Shown: positions 34,398 to 47,174, counted from the first letter of the stretch. The stretch is 64,000 nucleotides of DNA from Sorghum bicolor (GCF_000003195.3 NC_012879.2:37498647-37562646), one strand, 5' to 3'. Notes: generated by a model from the sequence alone, not told the origin. Numbers and translations: made by a program.

Positions 34398-37300
34398 TGT
34401 AACACCCTAGGTGTTAAGCATGCACTTAGTCTTACCAAAGTCATGCATAAGCATTCCCATCAAGCATAAGCATCATGAGCATGACACTCTTTTAAAAGTA
34501 TGATTTTATGTGCATCATCTCATGTGTTCTAAATATGTTAAAAATATGATGCTTGCTTCTAAAATTGTGAAAAATTCAAATTAGGTTGATTTATGTGTGA
34601 GAAGAATTTAGAATATTTTTGTGCAATTTTTCGAGCTATGGAATTTGAGAAATGGGATTTATACAAAATATCCAAAATAACTTTATTTAAAAACCTAGAA
34701 CTAAGTTTTAATTGGTAGTTCAAATTCTATTTAGAATTTGGTCCTACCTATTAAAGCAAAGTTGTAGAGTTTTTAGTTTGCCATCACTTTGCTTTTGGGT
34801 GAAAATGGTGAAAAGGGTTTGAAAATGGTCAAAATGCTTTTGGAAGAGGATTTAAGAAAAGAAAATTTAAAAAAAAATGGAAAAGGGAAAAGGGGGCGCT
34901 AGCAGGCCGCGGCCTCGCTTCTGGCCCACTGGCCGAAGCCGGCTCGGCCCGCCCGCGCTCTCCCCTCCCCCTTCCCCGCGCTCGCGCCCGCGTCCGCGCG
35001 CGGACGGCCTCGCCGCGACGCCGTGGCGCGCCGGCAGGACTCGGCCGCCGCGTGGCGGGCATGCGGCAGCGAGGACGCGCCCCGGTCGGCCACCAAAGCG
35101 CCCCGGTCGCGCTCGCCTCCGCCCCTGCTCCCATTTGCGCCCCTCAGCTCTCTCTCTCTCACGCTCTCTCGCCCTCGCCCCGCACGCGCAGAGCGCCGCC
35201 GTCGCCATTGGAGCCCGAGCTCCGCCTCGGCTGTTCCTCCTCCGTGCGTGCGCCATTCTTCAATTAGTTCTTCCCCGAGCTTCGCCTTCGCTCCGCCGTT
35301 GCGAAACGCTCATCTGAGCGCTCGGTAAGGCACGGTGAGCCCCGCTCCCCCTCGCTTTCTTCTCCGGCGAGAGCTCCGCCGCCGCACGCGTGGTCCGCGC
35401 GTCTCCATGCCTTCCGGTGCTGCGTAGTTGGCGCATCGTGTTCGCCTTGGCACCGCGATGCTCGCAAGCCCCTCCAGCCACGCTCTACCGAGCCGGCGTC
35501 CCGTACCGACGACGAGCAGCGCCGCCGCTCCGCCATGGCCGGTGGCGAGCCTGCTCCGGTCCGTTTTAGGCCGCGCAAATGGGTGCCCTAGGTCCGCCGT
35601 GAGCCGTAGAGCGTGTAGAGCCGCTTGATTCGCCGAAAGGGGTCGCCGACGGTGAGCTCCGGCTCGCCGGAGCTCCTCCCCCTCTGCGCTCTGACCAGCG
35701 GGCCCTGCTGGCAGGCGGGTCCGCTCGTCAGCGGCCGCGGGTGCACTGCACCGGGTGCACCTAGCGGGTCTCGGGGTGGAATTGATTTGTTTTCAGAAAA
35801 ATAATTTCCAGGAAATGATTTAAATGTTCAAAAATCCATATCTTGATGAATATAGCTCCAAAAATGGTGAAATAAATTTTGGTGTGTTCCTTATTTCCAG
35901 ATCTATATGCTAGTATGATTGCATGTCATGTTGGAGCAACTTTTCTGTGTGAATATATTTTATCCATGATTTTGTTAAACTTGGAAAATGCATAGTAAAT
36001 GAAATATGGCTCAGAAAAATGTAAAATTTGTTTTGCTGGCTCTGCATGTGTGTTTAATCACTGAGAAAATATTGTTACATATTATTTGGTGTATAAATGA
36101 ATTTATGGTAATTTAAATGCTTGCATGGCAGTACTTTATGATTTTTAATAATTAATTGGGTCATGCAATAAATCTGGAAAATTTTGTGGGTGTTTCTTAT
36201 GATATTAGACAAATTGTAAAAATATGAAATCTGTTGTTTGACACTTATACCACAGTAGGGTGATTATACTTACTTTATTACTTAATCTTGTGATTTTTGT
36301 GGCTCAAAATAAGTAACCAAAAATCATGAAAAATTTTCAGTAAACTTTATGCTTAGCTGGAAGTCTCCTGTAATTTTTGTGGAATTTATTGATGAACAGG
36401 ATTGCATGTGATTTTTAATGGGCTTAGAAATGAATAAAGAAAATTTTGAATGGTTGTGTATGTGGGTTGAATGGACTAAGTTGGGTTTGGTGTATCTTTG
36501 AAGCATCATGTAGGTTGCTGATGTCATTTGAAAAATAATTATAGAAGAGAATGTAACAGATGTTTGATTCAATTGTTTATTCTTGGATGATGTTGACTAC
36601 CTTGTAATAAGCATGACCAAGTGCATTACCTATGCATCATAACATGACTCCTTTGGTACTCTCTCATATAAGCATCCACTCGGGCATCTCGCACTCCACT
36701 CATGAGCATAAATGCATCATACAGGCTCGCAGGAGAACGAGGTGGGAACCGAGGAACCCGAGGAGCTTCAGGAGCAGGAACCTCCGGAAGCACAAGAACC
36801 CGGAGAGGAACTGCAGGAGTGTCCGGATCACCGACCCAGCACGTTTGAGAAAGGCAAGCCCCGGAGCATTCTAAGTCTCCCTATTCTCGCTAACTTATAT
36901 AAAGTGCTATACTTATTCTACTGTATTGCATATTAAGTGATAGGAGTTGCCTGATACCGTTGCTGCATATGTACTCCTTGTTATCCCTACTCGTTATCTA
37001 CCTTGTCCTATGTAGATAGGCGCGGAGTCTATGCTTAGCTTGCTTAGTCCGGTAGAAGTCGGGTTATGTCCTGTCACCTGCGAGATATAGGTGGATACCT
37101 GCTTGATTAAGCAGTGGTTGCTTGGGGAAAGAAATAACCGAGTGTGGAATGTAATTGGAGACCGGGCAGGGTCTTATGGTGGGTTGCCCATAGTGCCCCT
37201 GCCCGTGTCGATTAAGGACCGATCGTTGACGGCCCTCTTGTCATGTTGAACGCATGCCCCACACTTAGCTGGAAGGATAAGTCGTTCCGACCGCGAAGCC

Positions 37301-38358
37301 TGAACACTATCCGGGCCGGGAATCGAGCCGCCATGCGCTGTATTGGTGGTGGTTGAGGAGAACGACGAGGGCGCGGCGCGCAACCTTGGTATACCTTGGA
37401 TACCTCGGTCGCCGGAACGGTCCTCGGGTACTGGCGGTGCCTGCCGAACCCGAGAATTGGTCCTGGATAGTGTAATACGGTGATCTGTAGCTCACTTGAT
37501 CAGTGAGTGTGGTTTGTGTGGGGAATACCTCGCCAGCTGGTTAGAAATCGATTCGAATCGCCATCGCTCCTGGATAGTGAGCACTTGACATGAGCCCTGT
37601 CCTCGTAGTAAGGACTAGGGAACACTTGGGTTATAATGAAACGGGTTTATGACTGTTGTGATGAGGTACTATCATAGTCTCATACTTGCTTGTAATAGCA
37701 CAGGAGCAAACCTAGATAATAGATAATGATACTTTCAACTTGAGCAGATTAAAAGAAGAAAAGATTTATGTAGGTTCGGGTAATAAAACCTTGTGGTCTT
37801 TGCAAAATGGTTGTCAGCTACCCCACTAAATAGCCTTCATGATCCTTGATGAGTCTTTGTTTTAAGTTTATGACGGGTAAGTCTAGCTGAGTACCTTCTC
37901 GTACTCAGGGTTCTATTCCCATGTTGTTTTGCAGATGGTCAAATGTACTATGGTTATTGCATCCTCTGTCTGTACCCAGCTATGGGTGATGACTAGACCA
38001 AGGGCGATGGTCACTCCGTCTCTTCTTTTGCTTTTGTGGGAATGACCGAACTATGGCACTGTATCAGACTTATCGTGTGTGTTGTAATTTCAAACTATGA
38101 AACTTCCGCTACTTGAAGAACTTGGTTTGTAATAACTTTAAGCACTCCGATGTATTTTATGAATGTTGTAATTTGGATGTGCTTGTGGATGGCGACCGCT
38201 AAACTTATTACGATCTTGGCTGTATATGTGATGTGTGGTTTGAAATCCTTCGAGATTTCACGGACTACCGGGATTATATGGGCTTAAGCGTGATAGTTCG
38301 ACTATGCGAATGGTCACTATTAGGCTTAATCTCTTATAATTTGGTCGGTTCTGTTACA
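34398..38358 (+). repeat. 3' LTR of H (about 3.96 kb)
   Basis: It is almost identical to 23755-27713, with only scattered single-base differences noticed, and ends TGTTACA. The CpG-dense block is at about 34885-35775. LTR C resumes at 38359 with GATTCCCTGTCA. Confidence 0.94.
36712..36936 (+). CDS. Small acidic reading frame in the 3' LTR of H
   Basis: This encodes the same 74 codons as 26067-26291 in the 5' LTR. As an LTR copy it gives no independent support. See that entry for content and caveats. Confidence 0.3.
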   Translation: MHHTGSQENEVGTEEPEELQEQEPPEAQEPGEELQECPDHRPSTFEKGKPRSILSLPILANLYKVLYLFYCIAY

Positions 38359-39655
38359 GATTCCCTGTCATCTGCTAGATATAGGTGGACACCTGTTTGA
38401 TTAGCGGTAATTGCTATGGGGAAAGGTAACCAAGTGTGGAAAGGAATTTGAGACCGGGCAGGGTCTTATGGTGGGGTTGACCGTAGTGCCCCTGCCTGTG
38501 TCGATTGAGGACCGATCGTTGACGGCCCTCTTGTCATGTTGAACGCATGCCCCACACTTAGCTGGAAGGATAAGTCGTTCCGACCGCGAAGCCTGAACAC
38601 TATCCGGGCCAGGAGTCGAGCCGCCATGCGCTGTATTGATGATGGTTGAGGAGAACAACGAGGGCGCGGCGCGTAACCTTGGTATACCTTGGATACCTCG
38701 GTCACCGGAACGGTCCTCGGGTACTGGCGGTGCCTGCTGAACCCGCCGATTTGGTCCTGGATAGTGTAATACGGTGATCTGTAGCTCACTTGATCAGTGA
38801 GTGTGGTTTGTGTGGCGAATAACTCGCCAGCTAGTTAGAAATCGATTCGAATCGCCATCGCTCCTGGATAGTGAGCACTTGACATGAGCTTCGTCCTCGT
38901 AGTAAGGACTATGGAACACTTGGGTTATGGTGATAAATGATTTACGAATGCTATGATGAGGTACCATCATGTTACCACACTTGTTTGAATTAGTACAGGC
39001 ACAAATCTAGATGATAGGTATTAATACTTAACCTGAGCTAATAAAATGAAAGAGGAGTACTGCTAGGAGATACTGCTAGTTGAGTAAGTGCTTTTTCGCA
39101 ATAAGTCTCAGCTACCCCACTATATAGCCTTCATGATCCTTGAAGAGTCTTATATTTTGGTTTATGACGGGTAAGTCTAGTTGAGTACATCCTCGTACTC
39201 AGGGTTCCATTCCCATGTTGTTTTGTAGATGGTCAGATGTATTATGGTTATTGCATCCTCTGCTTGTACCAAGCAATGGGTGATGTCTAGACCAAGGGCG
39301 ATGGTCACTCTACCTTCTCTTTTGCTTTTGTGGGAATGAACAGCTATGGCAATGTATCAGACTAAATGTGTATGTGTGTGTTACTTTCAAACTATGAAGA
39401 TTCCGTTACTTGAGAACTTGGTTTGTAATAACTTTAAGTAACTCCGATGTATTTGATGAATGACGCGAACTGGACGTAATTGTGAATGGTGACCGCTGAA
39501 CTTATTACGATCTTGGCTGTACGTACGATTTGTGGTTCAAAATCCTTCGTGATTTCACAGACTACCGGGATTATATGGGCTTAAGCTCGATGGTTTGACT
39601 GTGCAGATGGTCACTATTAGGCATAATCTCTTATAATTTGGGCGGTTCTATTATA
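38359..39655 (+). repeat. LTR C, fragment 3, with its 3' end
   Basis: It continues LTR C to an end reading GGGCGGTTCTATTATA, where H has GGTCGGTTCTGTTACA. No primer binding site follows; the sequence passes straight into the integrase of element D. C is therefore a 3' LTR or a solo LTR; its left side is hidden by insertion B. The fragment is diverged from H and resembles B. Confidence 0.88.
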
Positions 39656-40073
39656 GGAGGCGTGAACTTGTGACAACCCTTGTTGCTTTGCCTGAGCCTC
39701 AGCACTAAGTCACCGACTTGAAAGGCTCGGCCTCGGACTCGTCGAGCATGGTAACGTCGGAGGGCCTGCTAGTACTTGGCGGAATTTAGGAGGGCTACAT
39801 CTCTAGCTTCATCCAGCTGGTCCAGCACGTCTTGCAGCTATTTTCATCGTAGGCTTATACCCTTGGAGACCCGTATTCTAGGTCCGTGGGGAGGATGGCT
39901 TCGGACCCATAGACCATAAAGAATGGGGTGAAGCCTGTGGCTCTGCTTCGGGAAGTCCTTAGACTCTAGACCACGGCCGGTAGCTCTTTGGGCCACCTCT
40001 TTCCGAACTTGTCCAACTGGTTGAAGATCCTGGGCTTCAGACCTTAGAGGATCATGCCGTTGGCTCGTTCTAC
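39656..40073 (-). pseudogene. Integrase C-terminal region of Tat-type element D
   Basis: On the minus strand it continues the integrase of 40074-41090 after an in-frame TAG in the KTNG-ERANG motif, through segments resembling KFGKRWPKELP and TGFTPFFMVYGSEAILPTDL. It has further stops and is truncated by LTR C at 39655. Confidence 0.75.
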
Positions 40074-41090
40074 CTAGCCATTGGTCTTTGGATGAGCCAC
40101 TGCTGCCCAGTCCACACGTATGTGGTGCCAGTCGCAGAACTCCAGGAATTTTTGTCCGGTGAACTGTGTGCCATTGTCAGTGATTATGGAGTTGGGCACT
40201 CCAAATTGATGGATGATATCCGTGAAGAACAACATTGCTTGTTCGACCTTGATCCTTGTGATGGGTCGGACCTCAATCGACTTGGAGAATTTGTAGATTG
40301 CGACAAGCAAGTGGGTGAAGCCCTCGGGCGCCTTTTGCAGAGGCCCGACAAGGTCGAGGCCCCAAACAGCAAAGGGCCAAGTGATGGGGATCATTTGCAT
40401 TGCTTGAGCAGGGAGGTGAATCTGCCGAGCATAAAACTGACACCCCTCACAGGTTTGCACTATCTGTGTGGCATCAGCCATGGCGGTGGGCCTATAGAAG
40501 CCTTGTTGGAAGGCGTTTCCCACTAGCATCTGAGGCGCAGCATGGTGGCCACAAGCCCCTGAGTGTATGTCCTCAAGAAATTTGATTCCTTCCTGATGGG
40601 TGATGCAGCGCATAAGAATGCCTGAGGGGCTATGCTTGTACATCTCTCCGTCAAGAAGGACGGATGTCTTTGCGCGACGAGCCACACGCCGTGCCTCCGC
40701 TTGATCTGGAGGCAAGGTGCTGTCGACAAGGCATTGCAGCAGTGGGTAATACCAGTCTGGCAAGTCGTCAAGTGCGAGAGCTTCGGACACAATGTCCATG
40801 GCTTCCGGTTCAGTAGCCGTGGGGGGCTCGGGATCGAGACCTGGATCGACCAGGGGTTGATCCGAGCCCCTATCGTCTTTGTAGTCGACAGAAGGCTTGT
40901 AGAGGTCACTGACGAAGACATCCGTGGGGACTATGGCCCGCTCGGATGCCATTTTGGCTAGCGCGTCGGCGGCTTCATTGTATTTTCTTAACACGTGGTT
41001 ACGCTCGAGACCGTCGAACCTTTCTTCTAGGCGTCGGACCGCCTTGCAATACGCGTCCATCTTGAGATCATGGCAAGTGGACTCTTTCAT
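40074..41090 (-). pseudogene. Tat-type element D: end of second RNase H and integrase
   Basis: The frame is open for 338 codons on the minus strand. It begins in the archaeal-type RNase H (residues to about 60, ending NEAADALAKMAS). After a linker it shows the integrase zinc region (HSGACGHHAAPQML ... CEGCQFYARQ) and core (WPFAVWGLDLVGPL, ITDNGTQFTG). It stops at a TAG just before the Glu of the D,D,E triad. The preceding break is an in-frame TGA near 41133, probably a former Arg codon. Confidence 0.9.
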
Positions 41091-41859
41091 GACTTGGTCG
41101 ATGATGAGCCTAGAGTCACCTCGGACATCGAGTCACTTGATCCCAAGCTCTATCGCGATGTGGAGACCATTAACAAGGACCTCATACTCCGCCGCATTGT
41201 TTGAGGCGGAGAAGTGGAGCCAGATTGCGTATCGCATCCTTACCGTGAGGGTTGAGATGAAGACGAGGCCTGCGCCGGCCCCAGTTTTCATCAGAGACCC
41301 GTCGAAGTACAAGGTCCAGCATTCGGATTGGATCTGTGGTGGAGGGAGTTGGGTTCCCGTCCACTCAGCTACAAAATCCGCTAAAACTTGGGATTTTATA
41401 GCTTTCCGAGGATCATAGGTGATCCCATCACCCTTGAGCTCTATATCCCATTTAGCGATTCTGCCATTAGCTTCTCGGTTTTGAATCACCTCACCCAGAG
41501 GGAAAGACGATACTACCGAGACTGGATGAGACTCAAAATAATGGCAGAGCTTGCGTCGGGCTAAGACTACTGTGTAGAGTAGTTTTTGGATTTGGGGTAT
41601 TAGGTCTTCGTGTCAGATATTACCTCGCTAATGAAGTACACCGGCCTTTGGACTGCTAGGGTGTGCCCTTCTTCCTTCCTTCCAACCACGATAGCTGCGC
41701 TGGTCACCTTATCGGTAGCTGCAACGTAGAGGAGCAATGGTTCCCCCTCGGCGGGGGTACCAAGATGGGAGGATTGGTAAGCAAAGCTTTGAGTTTGTCA
41801 AGGGCTTCCTAGGCCTCGGGGGTCTAGGAAAATGCTCAGATTTTCTAAGTAACCTATAT
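41091..41859 (-). pseudogene. Tat-type element D: reverse transcriptase end, RNase H and start of the second RNase H
   Basis: From right to left it shows PLYRLLRKSEHF (end of reverse transcriptase), a decayed Ty3-type RNase H with several frame changes (41500-41800), and VLADFVAEW followed by an archaeal-type RNase H start (CWTLYFDGSLMKTGAGAGLV, ASNNAAEYEVLVNGL). Two successive RNase H domains mark the Tat lineage. It is interrupted at 41860 by element E and continues at 63828. Confidence 0.85.
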
Positions 41860-41864
41860 AGAGG

Positions 41865-42577
41865 TGTTGACACCATTTTTGGACACGTACCCAGGATCGG
41901 TAGAGTGTAGATTGGCAAGATAGGGCAACAGTAACTGGTATGCAGGAGAGTTGCCGATGAGGGTGATTGCCAATGAAGGGACCGCTGAATGTGACTAAGT
42001 CCGTGGGTGGTGATGTGTTCATGCCGATGGTCAGCGTTAGCCTTTGCCGATGGCTGTGACGAGGAGTCTGCCGATGATTCAGAAGGAGAACCGGAAGGTT
42101 GCCGATTGGTCTATGGTGGTGTCCCAGTTTGTCATAGGAGGATAGTTTTGCGTTTTCCTTAGTTATTTAAGTCATTTTTTATACAGATTCTGTTTAATTT
42201 GGAATTCGAGTCCTAGTCGTGTGTGATTGTGGCTCTTTGAGCAGGGTATAAATGTAGACCCTGGGGCCTTGTAATGAAGAATCTATCAATCAATCAAACA
42301 CAAGCTTTTACTCATATTCCAGCATCTACTTTTTCGGCAACTTCGTCATATTTTTTCTATTACGAGTTCTTAGGAGTTTGTCGACTTAGGCTCGGAGTAT
42401 TCTCGAGTTCTGTGTGAATACCTCTTGGCCGTGGCATTCGGGCGCATCGCTGTTGTCGGGACCAAAGTATTCGAGTTATCACCTTTGCCGATAGTAAGGT
42501 CAAATCGGCTGGCACGCCTCAACGTTTGAAATCGGGTATTAGCCCTTTGTGTTTGCAGATCCACTTTTGCATCAACA
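41865..42577 (+). repeat. 5' LTR of E (713 bp)
   Basis: It begins TGTTGACACCATTTTTGGAC and ends TTGCATCAACA. A TATA box (TATAAAT) is at 42247-42253. The hexamer GCCGAT or its complement ATCGGC recurs within it. Confidence 0.94.
42247..42253 (+). promoter_or_regulatory. TATA box in the 5' LTR of E
   Basis: TATAAAT in the context GCAGGGTATAAATGTAGACC. The equivalent in the 3' LTR is at 63494-63500. A likely transcript start would be about 30 bases downstream. Confidence 0.6.
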
Positions 42578-42584
42578 TATCTTT

Positions 42585-42603
42585 TGGCACGCCCAGTGGG
42601 ACC
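42585..42603 (+). other. Primer binding site candidate of E
   Basis: TGGCACGCCCAGTGGGACC lies eight bases after the LTR, the expected position and form for a tRNA primer site. The tRNA was not identified. Confidence 0.65.
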
Positions 42604-42623
42604 GTTTCAAGATCAAGATCGAC

Positions 42624-45600
42624 ATGGCAACTAGCGATTTTGATTTGGAGAATGTCATCCCCGTGACGGAAGCTAGTCTCAAAGATGAGCAAAAGTAAGC
42701 TCTTGCAAAGGCTATGGAGGATTACAAGCAACAATGTTTGAAGTCCTTCAGCGTAAACAGGAGTGGGGAGGTGATCTAGAAGGAAGCACTGCCGATGCTT
42801 CGGCAGGTTACTTTTGAAGCCAATCCTGGTAAACTTCAAGACATGGTTGATGGTGCTGTTAACCGTGCCTTGATCAATCAAGCTGGTGTGCTGTCCAATA
42901 CGGTTTTCAATGCCGTGGTTAGAACTTTCAAAGAAGGACAATTGCCACCAAATTATGTGGGCCCTTCTCATCATCTGCCAGGATCACTGGTGGTCACAGC
43001 TCCATCGGCTACAGCGGCCGCTGCGGGCACAGAAACTACTGTTCCTCCAAGCACGTTAGGAGTCACTAACGCGCAATCTACGCCAATGACAACCAATCCA
43101 TCGACTTCTGATGAGCAGGTCAAGCTTGCTACAGATCTATTGGCATCGGCGATGTCGGGATCGGTCCCTCCTCCTAACTGGTGGGGTTTTGGTATGCCTC
43201 CATAGCTCATGTTGAAGACACCTAGTACATCTCAAACGGCTGATATGAGAGGCAAGGCTCCTATGGCATCGGCACCTCCAAATATGCTGATGAACCAGAG
43301 TCCCCAGTATACTACAACTACTACCACAAGACCTTACACTGGGAATTCTGAAGCTCCAACGTTTCAGATGCCTAACGCATCGGCAGATTCAATGCCGACG
43401 CAGCAGAGGTTTATGACTCAGCCAGAGTACGTCAATTCAATGATGATGCCCAATTACCAATCATCGGCCGGACCTATGCCGATGAATGCCAATAGTGGAT
43501 GGCCTGGGCGGCAAGTCTTTCCACAAATACGCCAACAGAATCATTAGGCTATAGGGTTTCAACAAGGCCAGATCTACCCCGGGTTCCAGAATCAAGGGTT
43601 GCCCAACAGCCGGTGAATTTTGGTCAACAGTTTGGTGGTCAGACAATCAACCCCATGTTCCATGCAGATTGTGCGCCTCAACGACATGTGGAAGTGTATC
43701 AGCAGGCGCCAGATCCACAACCACCCCATCGACAAGATGTCGATGCTTATTGGGCCGATAAGATTGCTGAAGTAATGAGAGACCAATTTGGGATAAAACC
43801 CAAAGTCAACACTTACTCTTATCGGACGCCATATCCTCCTGCATATGATTTGATTCCACTTCCAAATTGGCACAAGGTACTAGATTCCACTAAGTTTTTT
43901 GGACAGGATGACACATCAACCATGGAACATGTCAACAGGTTCATCATCCAATGTGGAGAAGCTGCTAAAAGGGACGAGTTAAGGGTTCGCTTGTTTTCAT
44001 CATCGTTATTTGGATCGGCTTTCACTTGGTTTATATCATTGCCTCCTAATTTGGTGATTACTTGGGCCGATCTGGAGAAGCAGTTTCACAAATACTTCTT
44101 TTCTAGAGTCCATGAGAAGAAGATTACCGATTTGGTCAGATTGAAACAGCGCAATGATGAATCGGTTGAAAGCTTTGTACAGAGATTGCAGGAAGTCAAG
44201 AACAAATACTATAGTTTGGTTTTGGATGATCGGCAGCTAGCCTATTTGGCTTTCCAGGGTTTGTTGCCACATATCAGAGACAAATATGCTTCTCAAGAGT
44301 TTGAGAGCCTGAGCCACTTGGTCAAGAGGATTTCTGACCAGGATATCAAACCCTTTGAGCCCAAAAGAGCTTTGAACAAAAAAGTGTCATTTGTTGACGA
44401 GGCAGCAAGCTCAGATTCTGATGAGGAGCCAGTCATCGGCTTGGCAGAGTGGGTAAAGAACAAGAAGCCAATGTCTTGTCCTTTTAGGCATAAAGAGCCA
44501 GAGAAGTTCGCATTTGACATCACCAAAGCCAATAGGATATTTGATTTTCTACTTCAGGAAGGTCAGATCAAATTGTCACCCAATCATGTGATTCCATCGG
44601 CTGAAGAATTAAAGAAGATGAAATACTGCAAGTGGCATAACGCAACCTCTCACAACACCAATGAGTGCAAAGTTTTTAGACAACAGCTGCAATCGGCTAT
44701 AGAGTCTGGGAGGATCAAATTTGATAGCTCCAAAACTCAGAAGCCGATGAAGATTGATCAACATCCTTTCCCAACAAATATGCTGGATGTTGAGGGAAAG
44801 GCCAAGGTTTTGACATCGGAAGCAGCTGAAAGAAGTGCATCGGTGGATCCTCAGCATCAGATCACTACTGCCGATGCAAAAGGAAAAGTCTTGATCCAGG
44901 AGAGAACTAACTCAGGAAGGCCTCCCCGATCTGGTATTGTGATAACTCATAGAAGGCCTCGGGAAACTTGGCAGCAACGTGAGGATCGGTATCGGCGCCA
45001 ACAAGAAGACTATCATCGGGAAGAAGAAAGATGCCGACAGGAGTGGAATCGGCACAAGGATCACTAGAACTGCCCATTCTTTATCCATTGCTGGGAGCAG
45101 AACATCAAGTTGCCTACTGTTAGAGATTGCCCTTAGTGCAATGGTTATGATCGGTATGACAGATCCGACCGGCGCTATCACAATGATGATCGGCGGTTTA
45201 ATGGGCCGATAAGGGGGAGAGTGTCGGTTCATGATCGACTAGGGGGCAGGCTCAGTGTGCACGATAGACTTGGTGATCGTATCGAATATTTTCCCAGGAA
45301 CCAGGAAGAACTTGAGGAGATGGCTAATGCACGGGTTCCCGATGAGTTCATATTTTGCAGGGACGCTAACACTTATCGGGTGGAGTCAAGGGAACATCAT
45401 CGTCCATCGGCAAGGCAGTCACCACTTCCCCCATGGTGTCCAGAGGGGTTGACTAAAACACAGAAGAGAAGACTGCAGCGCGAGAGACGAGGAGAGCTAA
45501 GCAAGGGTGAGAACTCTGGCCAATCTGTGGGTCAGCAACAATCAGATCCTAAGGGGAAAGGGCCATCGGCAGATGTCAACATGGTATTTATGTTGCCGAT

Positions 45601-45736
45601 GGAATTCCTTGCACCGTCCAGCGATGATGAGGAGTTAGAGTTTTCTGACCAGATAGCTCAGTTGGCTCTGGATTCGATGACGGCTATCTTTGAAAAGCCC
45701 TGTTCGTCAAAGGAAGGGTTGATGGTCAGCCAATGA
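42624..45736 (+). pseudogene. Gag region of Tat element E, with several breaks
   Basis: The ATG at 42624 opens a short N-terminus, with stops at 42696-42698 and again before 42795. The frame is then open (NPGKLQDMVDGAVNRAL) to a TAG at 43203-43205, and it changes frame near 43600. The gag core follows in 43499-45067: RFIIQCGEAAKRDELRVRLF, AFTWFISLPPN, WADLEKQFHKYFF, LVRLKQRNDESVESFVQR. A second gag part, YCKWHNATSHNTNECKVF, is a zinc-knuckle-like CHHC segment. After a TAG at 45065-45067, a basic RERRGE stretch and acidic tail end at 45736. Confidence 0.88.
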
Positions 45737-46215
45737 CCAAGATATTAATTGATGGTGGGGCCGCTATTAACATCATGTCGTATGCCGTATATCGGAAGCT
45801 TGGAAAAGGGGACCAAGATTTGACCAAGACCGATATGATGTTAAAGGACTTTGAGGGAAACGTGTCTCCGGTTAAGGGGGCAATATGCGTCGAGTTGACC
45901 ATCGGCAGCAAAACCTTGCCGACAATTTTCTTCGTGATCAGTGGAAAAGGTGCTTATAATTTGCTGCTTGGGAGAGACTGGATTCATGCCAATTGTTGCA
46001 TCCCGTCTACAACGCACCAATGCTTGGTCCAGTGGGTAGGTGACAAGATTGAGATTGTCCCGGGGGATTCTTCTTATGTCATTGCATCGGCAGAAGCAGA
46101 CATCTATGAAAGAACTAGGTGTATCTCGGGAGAAATTTGGGAGAAGGATTTTCTCAAAGTTGTCGATTATGAAATACCACCGATCCAAGCAGTCGGTTCT
46201 GATGAAGGTTTTTAA
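45733..46215 (+). pseudogene. Protease of Tat element E
   Basis: It shows the retropepsin start ILIDGGAAINIM and the closing LLLGRDWIH motif. The catalytic position reads D-G-G, common in Tat proteases, rather than D-T/S-G. It is out of frame with gag (a shift near 45720) and with the reverse transcriptase (a shift near 46215), so the polyprotein is broken on both sides. Confidence 0.85.
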
Positions 46216-47174
46216 TGGATAGGTTCGCCGATGATGGAAAATTGGGCCAGGGATTCACATCGGCCGATGATTTGGTAGAAGTAGATATAGGTAGTGGTGA
46301 TAAGCATAGACCTACTTTTATTAGTGCTAAGTTAGATTCTGAGTGTAAGCAGCAATTAACTGATTTGTTAAAAGAATATAAAGATTGCTTTGCTTGGGAT
46401 TATACTGAGATGCCTGGTTTGGACCGATCAATTGTTGAACATCGGTTACCCATTAAGTCTGGATTTCGGTCACATCAACAGCCAGCTCGCCGATGTAATC
46501 CTAATATTCTTCCTGACATCAAGGCCAAAATTACTAAGCTTATCGAGGCTAAATTTATTCGGCAGTGTCGGTATGTCGAGTGGATTTCTAATGTTGTTCC
46601 AGACTACAAGAAAAATGGAAAGCTTCGGGTTTGCATTGATTTCAGGAATCTCAATAAAGCTACACCGATGGATGGCTACCCAATGCCAGTTGCCGATCTA
46701 TTAGTTGATGCTGCGGCTGGGCATCGGATCATCAGCTTTATGGATGGTAATGCAGGATACAATCAAATATTCATGGCTGAAGAAGATATTCCAAAGAGTA
46801 CATTTAGATGTCCTGGTCATGTTGGGTTGTTTGAATGGATAGTCATGACCTTTGGCTTGAAAAATGCTGGTGCTACTTATCAGAGGGCTATGAATTTTAT
46901 ATTTCATGAGTTCATCGGCAAGCTGGTGGAAATTTATATTGATAATGTAGTGGTTAAGTCTGGAGATTTCACAAAGCATCTTGCCGATTTGCGAAAGGTG
47001 TTAGAATGCTCAAGGAAGCATGGTTTAAAGATGAATCCCAATAAGTGTGCATTTGGTGTATCGGCAGGACAATTCCTTAGTTTCATGGTGCATCAAAGGG
47101 GGATTGAAATTAGTCGTAGATCCATTGATGCTATCAACAAAATAGTTGCTCCTACCAACAAGATTGAGCTCTAA
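46215..47174 (+). pseudogene. Reverse transcriptase of Tat element E, with a mutated catalytic site
   Basis: It contains YKDCFAWDYTEMPGLD, KLRVCIDFRNLNKATP, SFMDGNAGYNQI and MTFGLKNAGATYQRAMN. The catalytic motif reads Y-I-D-N (codons at 46935-46946), whereas the family has Y-x-D-D; the last Asp codon GAT is AAT. The frame ends in a TAA at 47172-47174, where relatives have Gln. Confidence 0.92.

Larger units (their letters stand above)
23755..38358 (+). mobile_element. Tekay-type chromovirus H (Ty3/Gypsy), near-complete and young
   Basis: This 14.6 kb element has two LTRs of about 3.96 kb (23755-27713, 34398-38358) that are nearly identical by eye. It has an initiator-Met-type primer site, an extra gene upstream of gag (28543-29586), gag-pol with a C-terminal chromodomain, and a polypurine tract. 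The chromodomain after the integrase places it in the chromoviruses. The long LTRs, the MVQTR gag start and the GPVAYKIQLP / FPVFHVSQLRKC integrase end fit Tekay/Del. It lies in LTR C, but no target-site duplication is visible: left flank TCGGC, right flank GATTC, and two target bases appear lost. Confidence 0.94.
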
